DNA from: Thiobacillus sp.
Lineage (GTDB): Bacteria > Pseudomonadota > Gammaproteobacteria > Burkholderiales > Thiobacillaceae
Assembly (NCBI GenBank): GCA_019459055.1
Contig: JAIBEI010000010.1
Span: 36,659-100,658, forward strand
Reading direction: 5' to 3'
DNA: 64,000 bases
How positions within the stretch are numbered: position 1 is the first letter of the stretch; each line of letters begins with the position of its first letter. Below, one piece after another: positions 1 to 8,339 of this stretch. The notes below the pieces were generated by a model that was not told where the DNA came from, did no database searches, and was given only the letters and a program-made list of their open reading frames with translations. The position numbers and the translations under genes are program-made.

Positions 1-256
1 GCAGGATGGCTCGGTCCGCACCCATGGCCAGCGCATGTCTCAATACATCCTGCGCCGCTGTCGTGCCTACTGTTACCGCAACAACCTCGGTTGCCACGCC
101 GCTCTCTTTGAGACGCATGGCAGCTTCCATGGCGTTTTCATCAAACGGATTGATGCTCATGCGGGCGCCGGCCAATTCCACATTGGAGCCATCAGGTTTG
201 ATATGTACCTTGATGTTGTGATCGACCACTCTTTTTACAGCCACCAATAGCTTCAT
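1..256 (-). CDS. etfB: Electron transfer flavoprotein beta subunit, N-terminal part (runs off the window)
   Basis: Only the first 85 codons are present; the gene continues beyond base 1. The translation opens [20 protein letters not shown] and continues through [18 protein letters not shown] and VVAVTVGT, the standard N-terminus of EtfB. EtfB pairs with EtfA to carry electrons from acyl-CoA and related dehydrogenases to ETF-ubiquinone oxidoreductase. The ATG is at 254-256 with a GGGGAAGA ribosome binding site just upstream. It is divergent from the gene for its membrane acceptor (327-1976), so the two genes share an approximately 70-base control region. Identification is firm; etfA is presumed to follow outside the window. 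Confidence 0.93.
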   Translation of the reverse strand, partial: MKLLVAVKRVVDHNIKVHIKPDGSNVELAGARMSINPFDENAMEAAMRLKESGVATEVVAVTVGTTAAQDVLRHALAMGADRAIL

Positions 257-287
257 CTTCCCCACCTGGCTCAAATCGAGGGCATAT

Positions 288-293
288 TATAAT
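288..293 (+). promoter_or_regulatory. TATAAT -10 hexamer upstream of ETF-QO
   Basis: A perfect TATAAT lies 34 bases before the start of the ETF-QO gene in the short divergent spacer with etfB. No good TTGACA-like -35 sits 16-18 bases upstream. It is therefore a plausible but unproven sigma-70 promoter. Confidence 0.4.
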
Positions 294-326
294 GTCCTGA
301 ATTGTTAATGTAACGGTGCACCTGAT

Positions 327-1976
327 ATGTCGCGGGATGTCATGTCGTATGACGTGTTGGTTGTCGGTGCGGGTCCAGCCGGGCTTGCGGCGGCGCTGCG
401 CCTGAAACAGATGGCGCAGAAAACCGGACGGGAAATAAGTGTTTGCGTGTTGGAGAAAGGTGCGCAGCTTGGGGCGCATATCCTTTCCGGTGCGGTGCTT
501 GATCCCGTTTCATTGAATGAATTGCTGCCTGACTGGGATGTGCTGGGAGCACCGCTGATTACGCCTGTAAGTAAAGACGAATTTGTTGTGCTGGGTGAAC
601 GGGGTAGCTGGCGTATCCCGGTCGCTTTATTGCCGCCATTGATGGCCAATCATGGGGCGTACATCATCAGCCTGGGCGAGTTTTGCCAATGGCTGGGGAG
701 TCAGGCAGAAGCGGCAGGAGTGGAAATTTATGCGGGTTACGCAGCGCAGGAAATCCTGTATGGCGAGCAGGGCGAGGTTGCTGGAATCATAACCGGCGAC
801 ATGGGGCGCACCGCAAAGGGCGAGGAAGGCCCGCAGTTTGCGCCGGGCATTGAAATTCACGCCCGTTATACGCTCATCGCTGAAGGCGTTCGCGGCTCGC
901 TTACCCGCGACCTGGAGCAGCGGTTTCAACTTCGTAAAAATTCGTCGCCACAAAAGTTCGGCCTCGGGATCAAAGAGGTCTGGCGGGTCGCGGCGGAGAA
1001 GCATCGCCCCGGACTGGTGCAACACAGCCTTGGTTGGCCGCTTGCCTCGGATACCGGGGGCGGCTCGTTTATTTACCATTATGGTGATGGCCTGGTCTCG
1101 GTCGGCTTTGTGGTTCACCTCGATTACGCCAACCCGCACCTGTCACCCTTCGACGAGTTTCAGCGATTCAAACAACATCCGGCCATTCGTCCGCTGCTTG
1201 AAGGCGGCAAGCGTTTGTCGTATGGCGCACGCGCCATCACCGAAGGTGGTTTGCAATCCTGGCCCGAACTGGTATTTCCTGGCGGTGCGCTGATCGGATG
1301 TAGTGCCGGGATGGTCAATGTGCCGCGCATCAAGGGCATTCACAATGCGATGAAATCCGGGATGCTTGCAGCCGAAGCCGTGATGTCTGCCCTGGCAGCA
1401 AATCGCAGCCATGATTGTCTCGGTGAATACCCGACTACACTGCGTAACTCAAGGGTCTGGCGTGACTTGCATGCCGTGCGCAACGTCAAGCCTATGCTAT
1501 CCCGTTTCGGCACCATCCTCGGCACGCTGTTTGGCGGGGTTGAAATGTGGCTGGCCGCTGCCGGGGTGCGATTGCCCTGGACACTGCGCCATCACCAGGC
1601 TGATCACGAGTGCACACGTCCTGCATCGGAAATGCCGACAATCGACTACCCCAATCCGGATGGGAAAATCAGCTTCGACAAGCTTAACTCCGTCGCGCTC
1701 AGCAATATCACGCATGATCGCGATCAGCCCTGCCACTTGCACCTGCTCGATAAAGCGGAATCCGTTTCCATCAGCATAGAAAAATTCGACGCGCCGGAAC
1801 AACATTACTGCCCTGCCGGGGTTTATGAAATCGTGGTCACGGATGAAAAGCGCCATCTGCAAATCAATGCACAAAATTGCATTCACTGCAAAACCTGCGA
1901 CATCAAGGATGCCCTGCAGAACATTGTGTGGAAACCACCGGAAGGTGGCAGCGGGCCCGTGTATTCCGCAATGTAG
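327..1976 (+). CDS. etfD: Electron transfer flavoprotein-ubiquinone oxidoreductase
   Basis: 549 residues, the usual ETF-QO length. It passes electrons from reduced ETF to ubiquinone at the membrane. An FAD dinucleotide-binding GAGPAGLAAA is at residues 14-23. The C-terminal domain holds C495 and the CIHCKTC motif (C518, C521, C524), together the four ligands of the single [4Fe-4S] cluster, followed by the conserved WKPPEGGSGP tail. An in-frame ATG at 342 (MSYDVLVVGAG) is an equally possible start; the first ATG is kept because no ribosome binding site decides. It is divergent from etfB, so the whole ETF chain is encoded together. The symbol etfD/etfQO varies between annotations. Confidence 0.95.
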   Translation: MSRDVMSYDVLVVGAGPAGLAAALRLKQMAQKTGREISVCVLEKGAQLGAHILSGAVLDPVSLNELLPDWDVLGAPLITPVSKDEFVVLGERGSWRIPVALLPPLMANHGAYIISLGEFCQWLGSQAEAAGVEIYAGYAAQEILYGEQGEVAGIITGDMGRTAKGEEGPQFAPGIEIHARYTLIAEGVRGSLTRDLEQRFQLRKNSSPQKFGLGIKEVWRVAAEKHRPGLVQHSLGWPLASDTGGGSFIYHYGDGLVSVGFVVHLDYANPHLSPFDEFQRFKQHPAIRPLLEGGKRLSYGARAITEGGLQSWPELVFPGGALIGCSAGMVNVPRIKGIHNAMKSGMLAAEAVMSALAANRSHDCLGEYPTTLRNSRVWRDLHAVRNVKPMLSRFGTILGTLFGGVEMWLAAAGVRLPWTLRHHQADHECTRPASEMPTIDYPNPDGKISFDKLNSVALSNITHDRDQPCHLHLLDKAESVSISIEKFDAPEQHYCPAGVYEIVVTDEKRHLQINAQNCIHCKTCDIKDALQNIVWKPPEGGSGPVYSAM

Positions 1977-2168
1977 TGGGGTACGGTGATCTTCTAAACG
2001 TCCGCTTTGCTTATGCGGATTCAACCGGTGGATGCAACGGATTGGTGAAATCGTTCGGTGTCAAATGCGAAAATCAAGGCGGTCGAGGGAGAGGCGGTCG
2101 TGTGAGGGATCAGGGCCTTTTCTGATTTCCCTGCGCGGCAAAGCCGCACCTCTCCTGACCCCTAACAA
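1977..2168. other. Gene-free stretch 3' of ETF-QO
   Basis: No open reading frame with recognisable coding character is seen. The stretch contains the 9-base direct repeat AGGCGGTCG twice around 2078-2101. It leads straight into the decayed DedA-like sequence. I see no transposon ends. Confidence 0.4.
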
Positions 2169-2385
2169 ATGCTCCACAACTTCACTACCTGGATCCTCGC
2201 CACGGTCCAACCGGGCGGCTGATTCCCGCCGTGATGCAATACATCGCGCTGCCGGCCGGCCTCTCGCGCATGAATCTTCCCGTCATCTGCTTTTACACCA
2301 GCCTCGGCGCCGGCATCCGGGTAACCATCCTGCGCTCATGGAAATACCACGTGCGCGGCCTGCCCATCACTACTTGCGCGTGGCG
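2169..2385 (+). pseudogene. DedA-family membrane protein remnant, internally deleted and frameshifted
   Basis: An ATG at 2169 opens [17 protein letters not shown] and then stops (TGA about 2220). In another frame, from about 2219, the sequence continues as [20 protein letters not shown] and then [14 protein letters not shown]. These match the start and the conserved (R)FIPxxRxxxxxPAGxxxM segment of DedA/SNARE-associated membrane proteins. About a hundred residues that normally separate the two parts are missing. The most economical reading is a dedA gene that suffered an internal deletion and frameshift. The family call rests on the PAGLSRM and LGAG motifs. Confidence 0.6.
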
Positions 2386-2530
2386 ATCAGGCTTGCGATG
2401 ACGCTGGCGCCAATCAGCATTGCGATCACCACCAGCGAGGCCACCACCGGCAGGTGGACCCAGTGTGCGATGAGCATCTTGGTGCCGATGAAGGTGAGCA
2501 CCATGGCGAGGCCGTATTTGAACTTGCTGC
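2370..2530 (-). pseudogene. TerC/Alx-family membrane protein, C-terminal fragment
   Basis: Reading leftwards from about 2528, one frame gives FKYGLAMVLTFIGTKMLIAH, then WVHLPVVASLVVIAMLIGAS, ending [10 protein letters not shown] with TAG at 2370-2372. This is the last two membrane helices typical of TerC/Alx integral membrane proteins (YGLAxxLxFIGxKMLxxH). Nothing upstream in this frame continues the protein; the CNNM gene on the other strand begins about 100 bases away. It is a decayed 3' end with no start codon of its own, and it converges on the DedA remnant. Confidence 0.65.
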
Positions 2531-2621
2531 AGCGTAAAGGCGGTGCTCAAAGAGGTTTTCAGGCAAAATGCCGCCTTCACTACACCCGAGTCGCGTGCCC
2601 ACGGGCAAGGGCGACTTGCAT

Positions 2622-3938
2622 ATGGATATAGCGTTACTCCTGTTCCTCATCCTGCTCAACGGCGTTTTCGCCATGTCGGAGATCGCCGTAGTGTCCTCGC
2701 GCAAGTCCCGCCTGCAGCGGCTGGCCGACGACGGCAGCCCCGGCGCACACTCGGCGCTTGCCCTCCACGCCGAACCTTCGACCTTCCTCTCCACCATTCA
2801 AGTAGGTATCACGTCAATCGGCATTCTCAGCGGCGCCATCGGCGAAGCCGCGCTGGCCGACCCTCTGGCTGTCTGGCTAGCGCAGTTCGCTCTGATCGAA
2901 TCCTATGCCAGGGGTATCGCGCTCACGATAGTGGTACTCGGCCTGACCTATTTTTCCGTTGTGGTCGGCGAATTGGTTCCCAAACGGTTGGGCCTACTGG
3001 CGCCGGAAGGCACCGCCTCCCTGATCGCACGGCCCATGAACATGTTGTCGCGCCTCACGCGGCCTGTGGTGTGGCTCCTGTCTGCGTCCTCCAGTTTGCT
3101 GTTGCGAATGATGGGTGCGCGCCGCAAGGAAGAACCGCCGGTGACCGACGATGAAATCAACGTGCTGATGGGTCAGGGTACCGAGGCTGGGGTATTCCAT
3201 CAAAGCGAACAGGAGATCGTCTCCAATGTGCTGCGCCTGGACGAGCAGCGCATCGGCGCGATCATGACCCATCGCAGCGATATTTATCTGATCGATCTCG
3301 ACGATCCCGAAGACGAGATTCGCCGCCTGATCGCAGAAAGCCCGTATGAGCGCATCGTGGTCTGTCGCGACGGACTCGACCATGTTACCGGGATCCTGCG
3401 CACATCCGACCTGCTCAAACCTGCGCTGACCGGCGGCCCGCTGAATATCGAAGCGGTCTTGCGAGCCCCCCTGTATGTGCCGGACAGCGTTACGACGACC
3501 CGGTTGCTCGAAAGTTTCCGCAAGGCGCGCATGCAGTTCGCGCTGATCGTCGATGAATACGGCGACCTGGAGGGCCTGGTGACGCTGACCGACGTGCTGA
3601 CCTCCATCGTGGGTGAACTGCCTTCCTACGATTCGTCCGACGAGCAGGACGTGGTCGAACGCGAAGATGGTTCCTGGTTGGTGGATGGCAGCGTGACCAT
3701 CGAACGACTCAAGTCAGCCCTGGAGTTCGACGATGACCTGCCGGGCGAGGAAGAGAATGCGTTCAACACCCTGGGCGGATTCGTCATGCACATGCTGGGA
3801 CATATCCCTGCCGTGGCCGATCATTTCGAATGGGAGAACTGGCGTTTCGAAGTGGTGGACATGGACCGAAACCGGGTGGACAAGATGCTGATCGCCAACC
3901 TCGCGCCGCCGCAGAATGCAGCAGAGACGAAATCATGA
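2622..3938 (+). CDS. CNNM-type membrane protein with CBS pair and CorC/HlyC domain (hemolysin-like)
   Basis: 438 residues from ATG 2622 (MDIALLLFLILLNGVFAMSE); the frame is open 54 bases further upstream, but that part lies in remnant DNA. Residues 1-180 are the CNNM (DUF21) membrane domain with about four hydrophobic segments and a typical AMSEIAVVSSRKSRL entry. Residues about 195-335 form a CBS pair, and about 345-430 are the CorC_HlyC domain (DGSWLVDGSVTIERL, NTLGGFVMHMLG). Family members are implicated in magnesium or cobalt transport; substrate is not shown here. It converges on pdxJ. Confidence 0.88.
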   Translation: MDIALLLFLILLNGVFAMSEIAVVSSRKSRLQRLADDGSPGAHSALALHAEPSTFLSTIQVGITSIGILSGAIGEAALADPLAVWLAQFALIESYARGIALTIVVLGLTYFSVVVGELVPKRLGLLAPEGTASLIARPMNMLSRLTRPVVWLLSASSSLLLRMMGARRKEEPPVTDDEINVLMGQGTEAGVFHQSEQEIVSNVLRLDEQRIGAIMTHRSDIYLIDLDDPEDEIRRLIAESPYERIVVCRDGLDHVTGILRTSDLLKPALTGGPLNIEAVLRAPLYVPDSVTTTRLLESFRKARMQFALIVDEYGDLEGLVTLTDVLTSIVGELPSYDSSDEQDVVEREDGSWLVDGSVTIERLKSALEFDDDLPGEEENAFNTLGGFVMHMLGHIPAVADHFEWENWRFEVVDMDRNRVDKMLIANLAPPQNAAETKS

Positions 3939-4023
3939 CAGTGGCCGTCGAGCTTTACTGAGTCCCGATCAGGTCAAACCCACGGACCGGGCGCGTAACG
4001 CGCGAGACGTCCGGCCAGTCGGT

Positions 4024-4755
4024 TTATCCAGATGCTGCTTCCACCATCGTCCGCTTCATCTCCGCCACCGCCTCTTTCCAGCCCACGAACAAGGCTTGCG
4101 CAACAATGGCGTGGCCGATGTTGAGTTCATGGATACCCGGCAGCGCCGCAATCGGCTGTATATTGTGGTAGGTCAGGCCATGCCCGGCATTCACCGTGAG
4201 GCCGAGGCTGCGGCCATAGGCCACCGCTTTGCGAATGCGCTCGAATTCAGCAACACGCGCCGTGTCGCTTAGTGCGTCGGCATACGCCCCGGTATGAATT
4301 TCGACCACCGGCGCGCCGGCCGCATGCGCCGCATCGAGCTGCGCAAAATCGGCGTCGATGAAGAGCGAGACCCGGATCCCGGCATCCGCCAGCCGCGTGC
4401 AGGCTGCCTGCATTTTTGGCAGCTGGGCGGCCACATCGAGCCCGCCCTCGGTGGTGAGTTCCTCGCGCTTTTCCGGCACCAGGCAGACGTCCTGCGGCCG
4501 CGTGGCGCAGGCGATGGCGAGCATTTCATCGGTCACCGCCATTTCCAGGTTCATTTTGGTTTTCAGGACCTGGCGCAGGATCGCCACGTCGGCATCCTGG
4601 ATGTGGCGGCGGTCTTCCCTGAGGTGCAGGGTGATCGAATCGGCGCCGGCGGTTTCCGCGGCGAGCGCTGCCTCGACCGGACAGGGATAGCGGGTCTTGC
4701 GCGCCTGGCGCAGGGTGGCGATATGGTCGATGTTGACGCCGAGATAGATGCTCAT
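4024..4755 (-). CDS. pdxJ: Pyridoxine 5'-phosphate synthase
   Basis: 243 residues, usual length. It condenses 1-deoxyxylulose 5-phosphate with 3-amino-2-oxopropyl phosphate to make pyridoxine 5'-phosphate. The N-terminal [15 protein letters not shown] and the internal [13 protein letters not shown] are PdxJ signatures; [16 protein letters not shown] near the end supplies phosphate-binding residues. It begins 3 bases after recO ends and is the last gene of the long minus-strand rpoE-to-pdxJ block. The acpS gene that often follows pdxJ is absent; a convergent gene comes next. Confidence 0.96.
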   Translation of the reverse strand: MSIYLGVNIDHIATLRQARKTRYPCPVEAALAAETAGADSITLHLREDRRHIQDADVAILRQVLKTKMNLEMAVTDEMLAIACATRPQDVCLVPEKREELTTEGGLDVAAQLPKMQAACTRLADAGIRVSLFIDADFAQLDAAHAAGAPVVEIHTGAYADALSDTARVAEFERIRKAVAYGRSLGLTVNAGHGLTYHNIQPIAALPGIHELNIGHAIVAQALFVGWKEAVAEMKRTMVEAASG

Positions 4756-4758
4756 GAT

Positions 4759-5496
4759 TCAGCCGGGTGGGTTCAATTCTGTGAGTTCGCGTAACAGCTG
4801 GCGAGTATAAAGCGGCTTTGCGCCCAGGGTGTGGTTGATCAGGGTCCGCATCAAGATCTTGGCCTCGACCAGCGTCGCCGGCTGTTCGAAGCGGCCGGCT
4901 GCCAGATCGATCAGCGTCTGGCCCGAAACCGGACAACCCGGCTGCCCGCTCGCACGCAGCGCGCCGCGTTCGGGCTGGAACACGTAGCGGACACCGGCTT
5001 CGATCGGCATCCCGCTGTCGGCATCGACATCGAAGGTGGCGCCATAGCCGATTTCGCTTAACAGATTTTTTTCAAAATGCCGCAGGATGCGCTCGTATTC
5101 GGTGCCGCGAGCCTCGCCCGCCAGCTGGTCGAGCGTGTCGGCATAGCGGTCATACAGCAACTCGTGCGCATCGCCGCGCGCCAGCAGACGCAGCAGCAGT
5201 TCGTTCAGATAAAACCCGCACATCAGCGCGCGCCCCTGCGGCGCCGTCAGGCCGCCCTGCCATTCGGCGGCGTGCAGGGTTTTCAGCTCGGATTTGCCGA
5301 ACCACGACAGCAGCAGCGGGGTGAACGGCTGCATCAGCCCGCGCAGGGCCGAGGTCGGTCGGCGCGCGCCGCGTGCGATCAGCGCCGTGCGCCCGTGGCT
5401 GCGGGTGAATACCTCCGCCACCACGCTGGTTTCCTTGAAGGGATAGGTGTGGAGGATGAAGCCGGGCTCGTTGTTGATGCGGGCGTCAGACGACAT
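4759..5496 (-). CDS. recO: DNA repair protein RecO
   Basis: 245 residues. RecO mediates RecA loading in the RecFOR recombinational repair pathway. The N-terminal OB fold is recognisable (EPGFILHTYPFKETSVVAEV, GRTALIARGARRPTS), followed by a helical C-terminal domain with CGFYLNELLLRLL. The zinc cysteines of some RecO proteins are not evident. It follows era after a 31-base gap that contains a short relative of the ATCCGCGAA palindrome family, and leads directly into pdxJ. Confidence 0.94.
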   Translation of the reverse strand: MSSDARINNEPGFILHTYPFKETSVVAEVFTRSHGRTALIARGARRPTSALRGLMQPFTPLLLSWFGKSELKTLHAAEWQGGLTAPQGRALMCGFYLNELLLRLLARGDAHELLYDRYADTLDQLAGEARGTEYERILRHFEKNLLSEIGYGATFDVDADSGMPIEAGVRYVFQPERGALRASGQPGCPVSGQTLIDLAAGRFEQPATLVEAKILMRTLINHTLGAKPLYTRQLLRELTELNPPG

Positions 5497-5527
5497 GCTT
5501 CTTTTTGTCCTTCGCGGATGAAGATTT

Positions 5528-6412
5528 TCAATCCAGCCCCAGCGATTTCAGCATGCGCACATCGTCGGCCCAGCCGCCCTTGACCTTGACCCAGACTTCC
5601 AGATAGACCTTGCTGTCGAACGCGCGCTCCATGTCGAGGCGCGCCTGGGTGGAAATGGTCTTGAGCTTTTCGCCGCCCTTGCCGATGAGGATGGGCTTGT
5701 GGCTGTCGCGGTCGACCAGGATGGTGGCGAAGATGCGGCGCAGGTTGCCTTCTTCCTCGAACTTGTCGATGCTCACCGCAACCGCATAGGGGATTTCCTC
5801 GCCGCACAGACGGAAGACTTTTTCGCGAATGAGTTCGGCGGCCAGCTGACGTTCGGTCTGGTCGGTGACGTCGTCCGCGTCGTACAGCGGCGCATTTTCC
5901 GGCAAGTGGGTTTGCAGGGTTTTCAGCAGTTCTTCGAGGTTGTTGCCCTGCTTGGCCGATACCGGGACGATCTCGGTAAACGCATGGGCTGCTGTGACTT
6001 CCTGCAGATAGGCCATCAGCTCGGCGCGATCCTTGACCTGGTCGATCTTGTTCACCACCAGGATCAGCGGGCGATCCTTGGGCAGCAACTCCATCACCTG
6101 ACGATCCTCGTTCTTCAGCCGCCCGGCTTCCACCAGCATCATCACCACGTCGGTATCCGACAGCGTTTCGCGCACCCGCTTGTTCATCGCGCGGTTCATG
6201 GTGCCGGTATAGCGCGTCTGGAAGCCGGGCGTATCGACGAACACGAACTGCGCCTCGTCGGTGGTGTGAATGCCCATCACCCGGTGGCGCGTGGTCTGTG
6301 CCTTGCGCGAGGTGATGCTGACTTTCTGCCCGACAATCCGGTTGAGCAGGGTCGACTTGCCGACGTTGGGGCGCCCGACGATGGCGATGAGACCACACTT
6401 GAATTCACTCAT
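5528..6412 (-). CDS. era: GTPase Era
   Basis: 294 residues. Era is an essential GTPase that binds 16S rRNA and helps 30S maturation. G1 is GRPNVGKST (residues 13-21), G3 DTPGF, G4 NKID, and a C-terminal KH domain carries LIGKGGEKLKTI. Its ATG overlaps the rnc stop codon (ATGA at 6409-6412), the usual coupling of RNase III and Era. Confidence 0.97.
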   Translation of the reverse strand: MSEFKCGLIAIVGRPNVGKSTLLNRIVGQKVSITSRKAQTTRHRVMGIHTTDEAQFVFVDTPGFQTRYTGTMNRAMNKRVRETLSDTDVVMMLVEAGRLKNEDRQVMELLPKDRPLILVVNKIDQVKDRAELMAYLQEVTAAHAFTEIVPVSAKQGNNLEELLKTLQTHLPENAPLYDADDVTDQTERQLAAELIREKVFRLCGEEIPYAVAVSIDKFEEEGNLRRIFATILVDRDSHKPILIGKGGEKLKTISTQARLDMERAFDSKVYLEVWVKVKGGWADDVRMLKSLGLD

Positions 6413-7122
6413 TTTCGCACTTCGCTCTTCTTTGCTGCCTGTTCATTTCGTAACGCGTCGCACGCCTGGCGTGCGGCCTCCTGTTCGGCGGCACGGCGGC
6501 TTTTGCCGACGCCGCGCGTGCTGATTGCGGGCCTGGTCAACACGCAGTCGACGATGAAGCTCTGGTCGTGCGCCTCGCCCTCGGTGTCGACCAGCCGGTA
6601 ATCCGGCAGCGGCAGACGGCGTGACTGCAGCATTTCCTGCAACTCCGTCTTGGGATCCTTGCCCGAGGCTGTGGGGTCGATCTGCGCCACCAGCGGTGCG
6701 AACAGGCCGTTCACCACGCGCTGCGCCTCGTCAAACCCCGCTTCGAGAAAGATCGCGCCAAAGAGCGATTCGAGCGCATCGGCCAGAATCGAGGGGCGGC
6801 GGAATCCGCCGCTCTTGAGTTCGCCCTCGCCCAGCCGCAGGCTCTCGCCCAGCCTCAGGGTCGCGGCAATCTCGGCCAGGGTTTCCTGCCGCACCAGATT
6901 GGCACGCAACCGCGAAAGACTGCCCTCGGGCAAATCGGGGAATGTATCGTAGAGCGCGCGGGCGACCGAGCAGTTCAGAACCGAGTCGCCTAGGAATTCG
7001 AGCCGCTCGTTGTTGACCGCCCCGTAGCTGCGGTGCGTCAGCGCCTGGGTCAGCAGGTCGGCGCGGATAAAGGTATAACCCAGCGCCTGCTGCAGGCGCT
7101 GGTTCAGCAAGGCATTATTCAA
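6409..7122 (-). CDS. rnc: Ribonuclease III
   Basis: 237 residues from a TTG start at 7122. RNase III cuts double-stranded RNA in rRNA processing and mRNA decay. The catalytic signature NERLEFLGDSVL is present, as is a second acidic region (ADALESLFGAIFLEAGFDEA), and a dsRNA-binding domain ends the protein (DPKTELQEMLQSRR, GVGKSRRAAEQEAA). The TTG is chosen because it overlaps the stop of the upstream DUF4845 gene (TTGAATAA), gives the normal length and begins LNNALLNQRLQ; the longer frame upstream is antisense-like noise over DUF4845. No ATG fits. Confidence 0.93.
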   Translation of the reverse strand: MNNALLNQRLQQALGYTFIRADLLTQALTHRSYGAVNNERLEFLGDSVLNCSVARALYDTFPDLPEGSLSRLRANLVRQETLAEIAATLRLGESLRLGEGELKSGGFRRPSILADALESLFGAIFLEAGFDEAQRVVNGLFAPLVAQIDPTASGKDPKTELQEMLQSRRLPLPDYRLVDTEGEAHDQSFIVDCVLTRPAISTRGVGKSRRAAEQEAARQACDALRNEQAAKKSEVRK

Positions 7123-7516
7123 TCTGGGCGGGCGCGGCGTTGGGGTTGGTGCTGGCGCTGAAGTCGACCACCAGGCTGGCATTGCCGAAAAGCGTGGTGC
7201 GGAATTCGTAATCGGCAGACACGACTGGCACGCCGCCGCTGCGGTCGATCGTGAGATTTTCCGGCTTGACCACCGTGACATAGCCGACGTTGGCACGATT
7301 TGCGAAATCATTGCGGAGCTCGGCATTGCTTTTCGACCTGAAACCGGATTCCTGCCCCATCGTGGCGAGAATCTTCTTCACCGAGAAAAACTCGATGTAG
7401 GCCGGCACCAGCTTCATTGCCAGCATGGCAATCATCACCAGAACGGCGGCAACGAACAGGAATCCGATCATGCTCAGACCGCGTTGCCGGGATTGCAGGG
7501 GATGTGTGCGGGTCAT
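7115..7516 (-). CDS. DUF4845 family protein, single membrane anchor
   Basis: 133 residues. A basic N-terminus (MTRTHPLQSRQRGLSMIGFL) leads into one strongly hydrophobic segment at about 17-42, then a small extracytoplasmic domain. The protein is pilin-like in layout but has no G/E processing site that I would trust. It sits between lepB and rnc, where this DUF4845 gene is commonly found in betaproteobacteria. Function unknown. Its stop overlaps the rnc TTG start by reading TTGAATAA, suggesting translational coupling. Confidence 0.85.
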   Translation of the reverse strand: MTRTHPLQSRQRGLSMIGFLFVAAVLVMIAMLAMKLVPAYIEFFSVKKILATMGQESGFRSKSNAELRNDFANRANVGYVTVVKPENLTIDRSGGVPVVSADYEFRTTLFGNASLVVDFSASTNPNAAPAQIE

Positions 7517-7527
7517 GGTGTCTCCTA

Positions 7528-8337
7528 TTATTTAATGGTAGTGCCGATGCGGCCAAAGTCGTCGAAATTCATCCAGATGAAAAAGGCCTTGCCGACGATA
7601 TGCCTGTCCGGGACGAAGCCCCAGTAGCGGCTGTCATTGCTGGCGTCGCGGTTGTCGCCCATCATGAAATACTGCCCTTCCGGGACCTTGCAAACGAAGC
7701 CTTCGCCCTCGGCATTGTAGGAGCAGTTTTCGCGATAGGGGAAGTCCACCACCTGCGGCGGATAGACCGCGGGCTTGCCCGGCTCGGTCATCATGGTGTG
7801 GCCAACGCCGTTGAGATGCTCCTGATACACCATGGCGGTGATGTAATTGAGGCCGTTTCCGACATAGCTGTAGGTACCGGTGTTGGCCGTACGCACCGAC
7901 TGGCCGTTGATACTGAGCCGCTTGTCGCGGTATTCGACCACGTCGCCCGGCACACCGATCACGCGCTTGATGTAATCGAGGCCGGGGTCGGCCGGATAAC
8001 GGAACACCATGACGTCGCCGCGCTCGGGATTGTTGAGTTGCACCACTTTCTTGTTGAGCACCGGCAGGCGGATGCCGTAGGTGTATTTGTTGACCAGGAT
8101 GAAGTCGCCGATCAGCAGCGTCGGCATCATCGAGCCGGACGGAATCTTGAAAGGCTCGACCAGGAAGGAGCGCAGCGCAAACACCACCAGGATCACCGGG
8201 AAAAAGCTCTTGGCGTATTCGACCAGCAGCGGTTCGCGGGCGCCCCGGTCGCGGCCGCGCTTGAGCAGCAGCGCGTCGAGCAGCCAGATGCCGCCGGTGA
8301 CGGCCAGCGCGATGAAAAGGATGAGGGCGAAGTTCAT
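7528..8337 (-). CDS. lepB: Signal peptidase I
   Basis: 269 residues from ATG 8337 (MNFALILFIALAVTGGIWLL). The frame is open further upstream, but that part overlaps the end of lepA. Two N-terminal membrane segments (about 3-25 and 44-60) precede the periplasmic catalytic domain. The nucleophile is S69 in PSGSMMPTLLIGD and the general base is K124 in YIKRVIGVPGD; MGDNRDASNDSR is the conserved C-terminal box. It removes signal peptides from exported proteins. It starts 2 bases after lepA. Confidence 0.96.
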   Translation of the reverse strand: MNFALILFIALAVTGGIWLLDALLLKRGRDRGAREPLLVEYAKSFFPVILVVFALRSFLVEPFKIPSGSMMPTLLIGDFILVNKYTYGIRLPVLNKKVVQLNNPERGDVMVFRYPADPGLDYIKRVIGVPGDVVEYRDKRLSINGQSVRTANTGTYSYVGNGLNYITAMVYQEHLNGVGHTMMTEPGKPAVYPPQVVDFPYRENCSYNAEGEGFVCKVPEGQYFMMGDNRDASNDSRYWGFVPDRHIVGKAFFIWMNFDDFGRIGTTIK

Positions 8338-8339
8338 GT

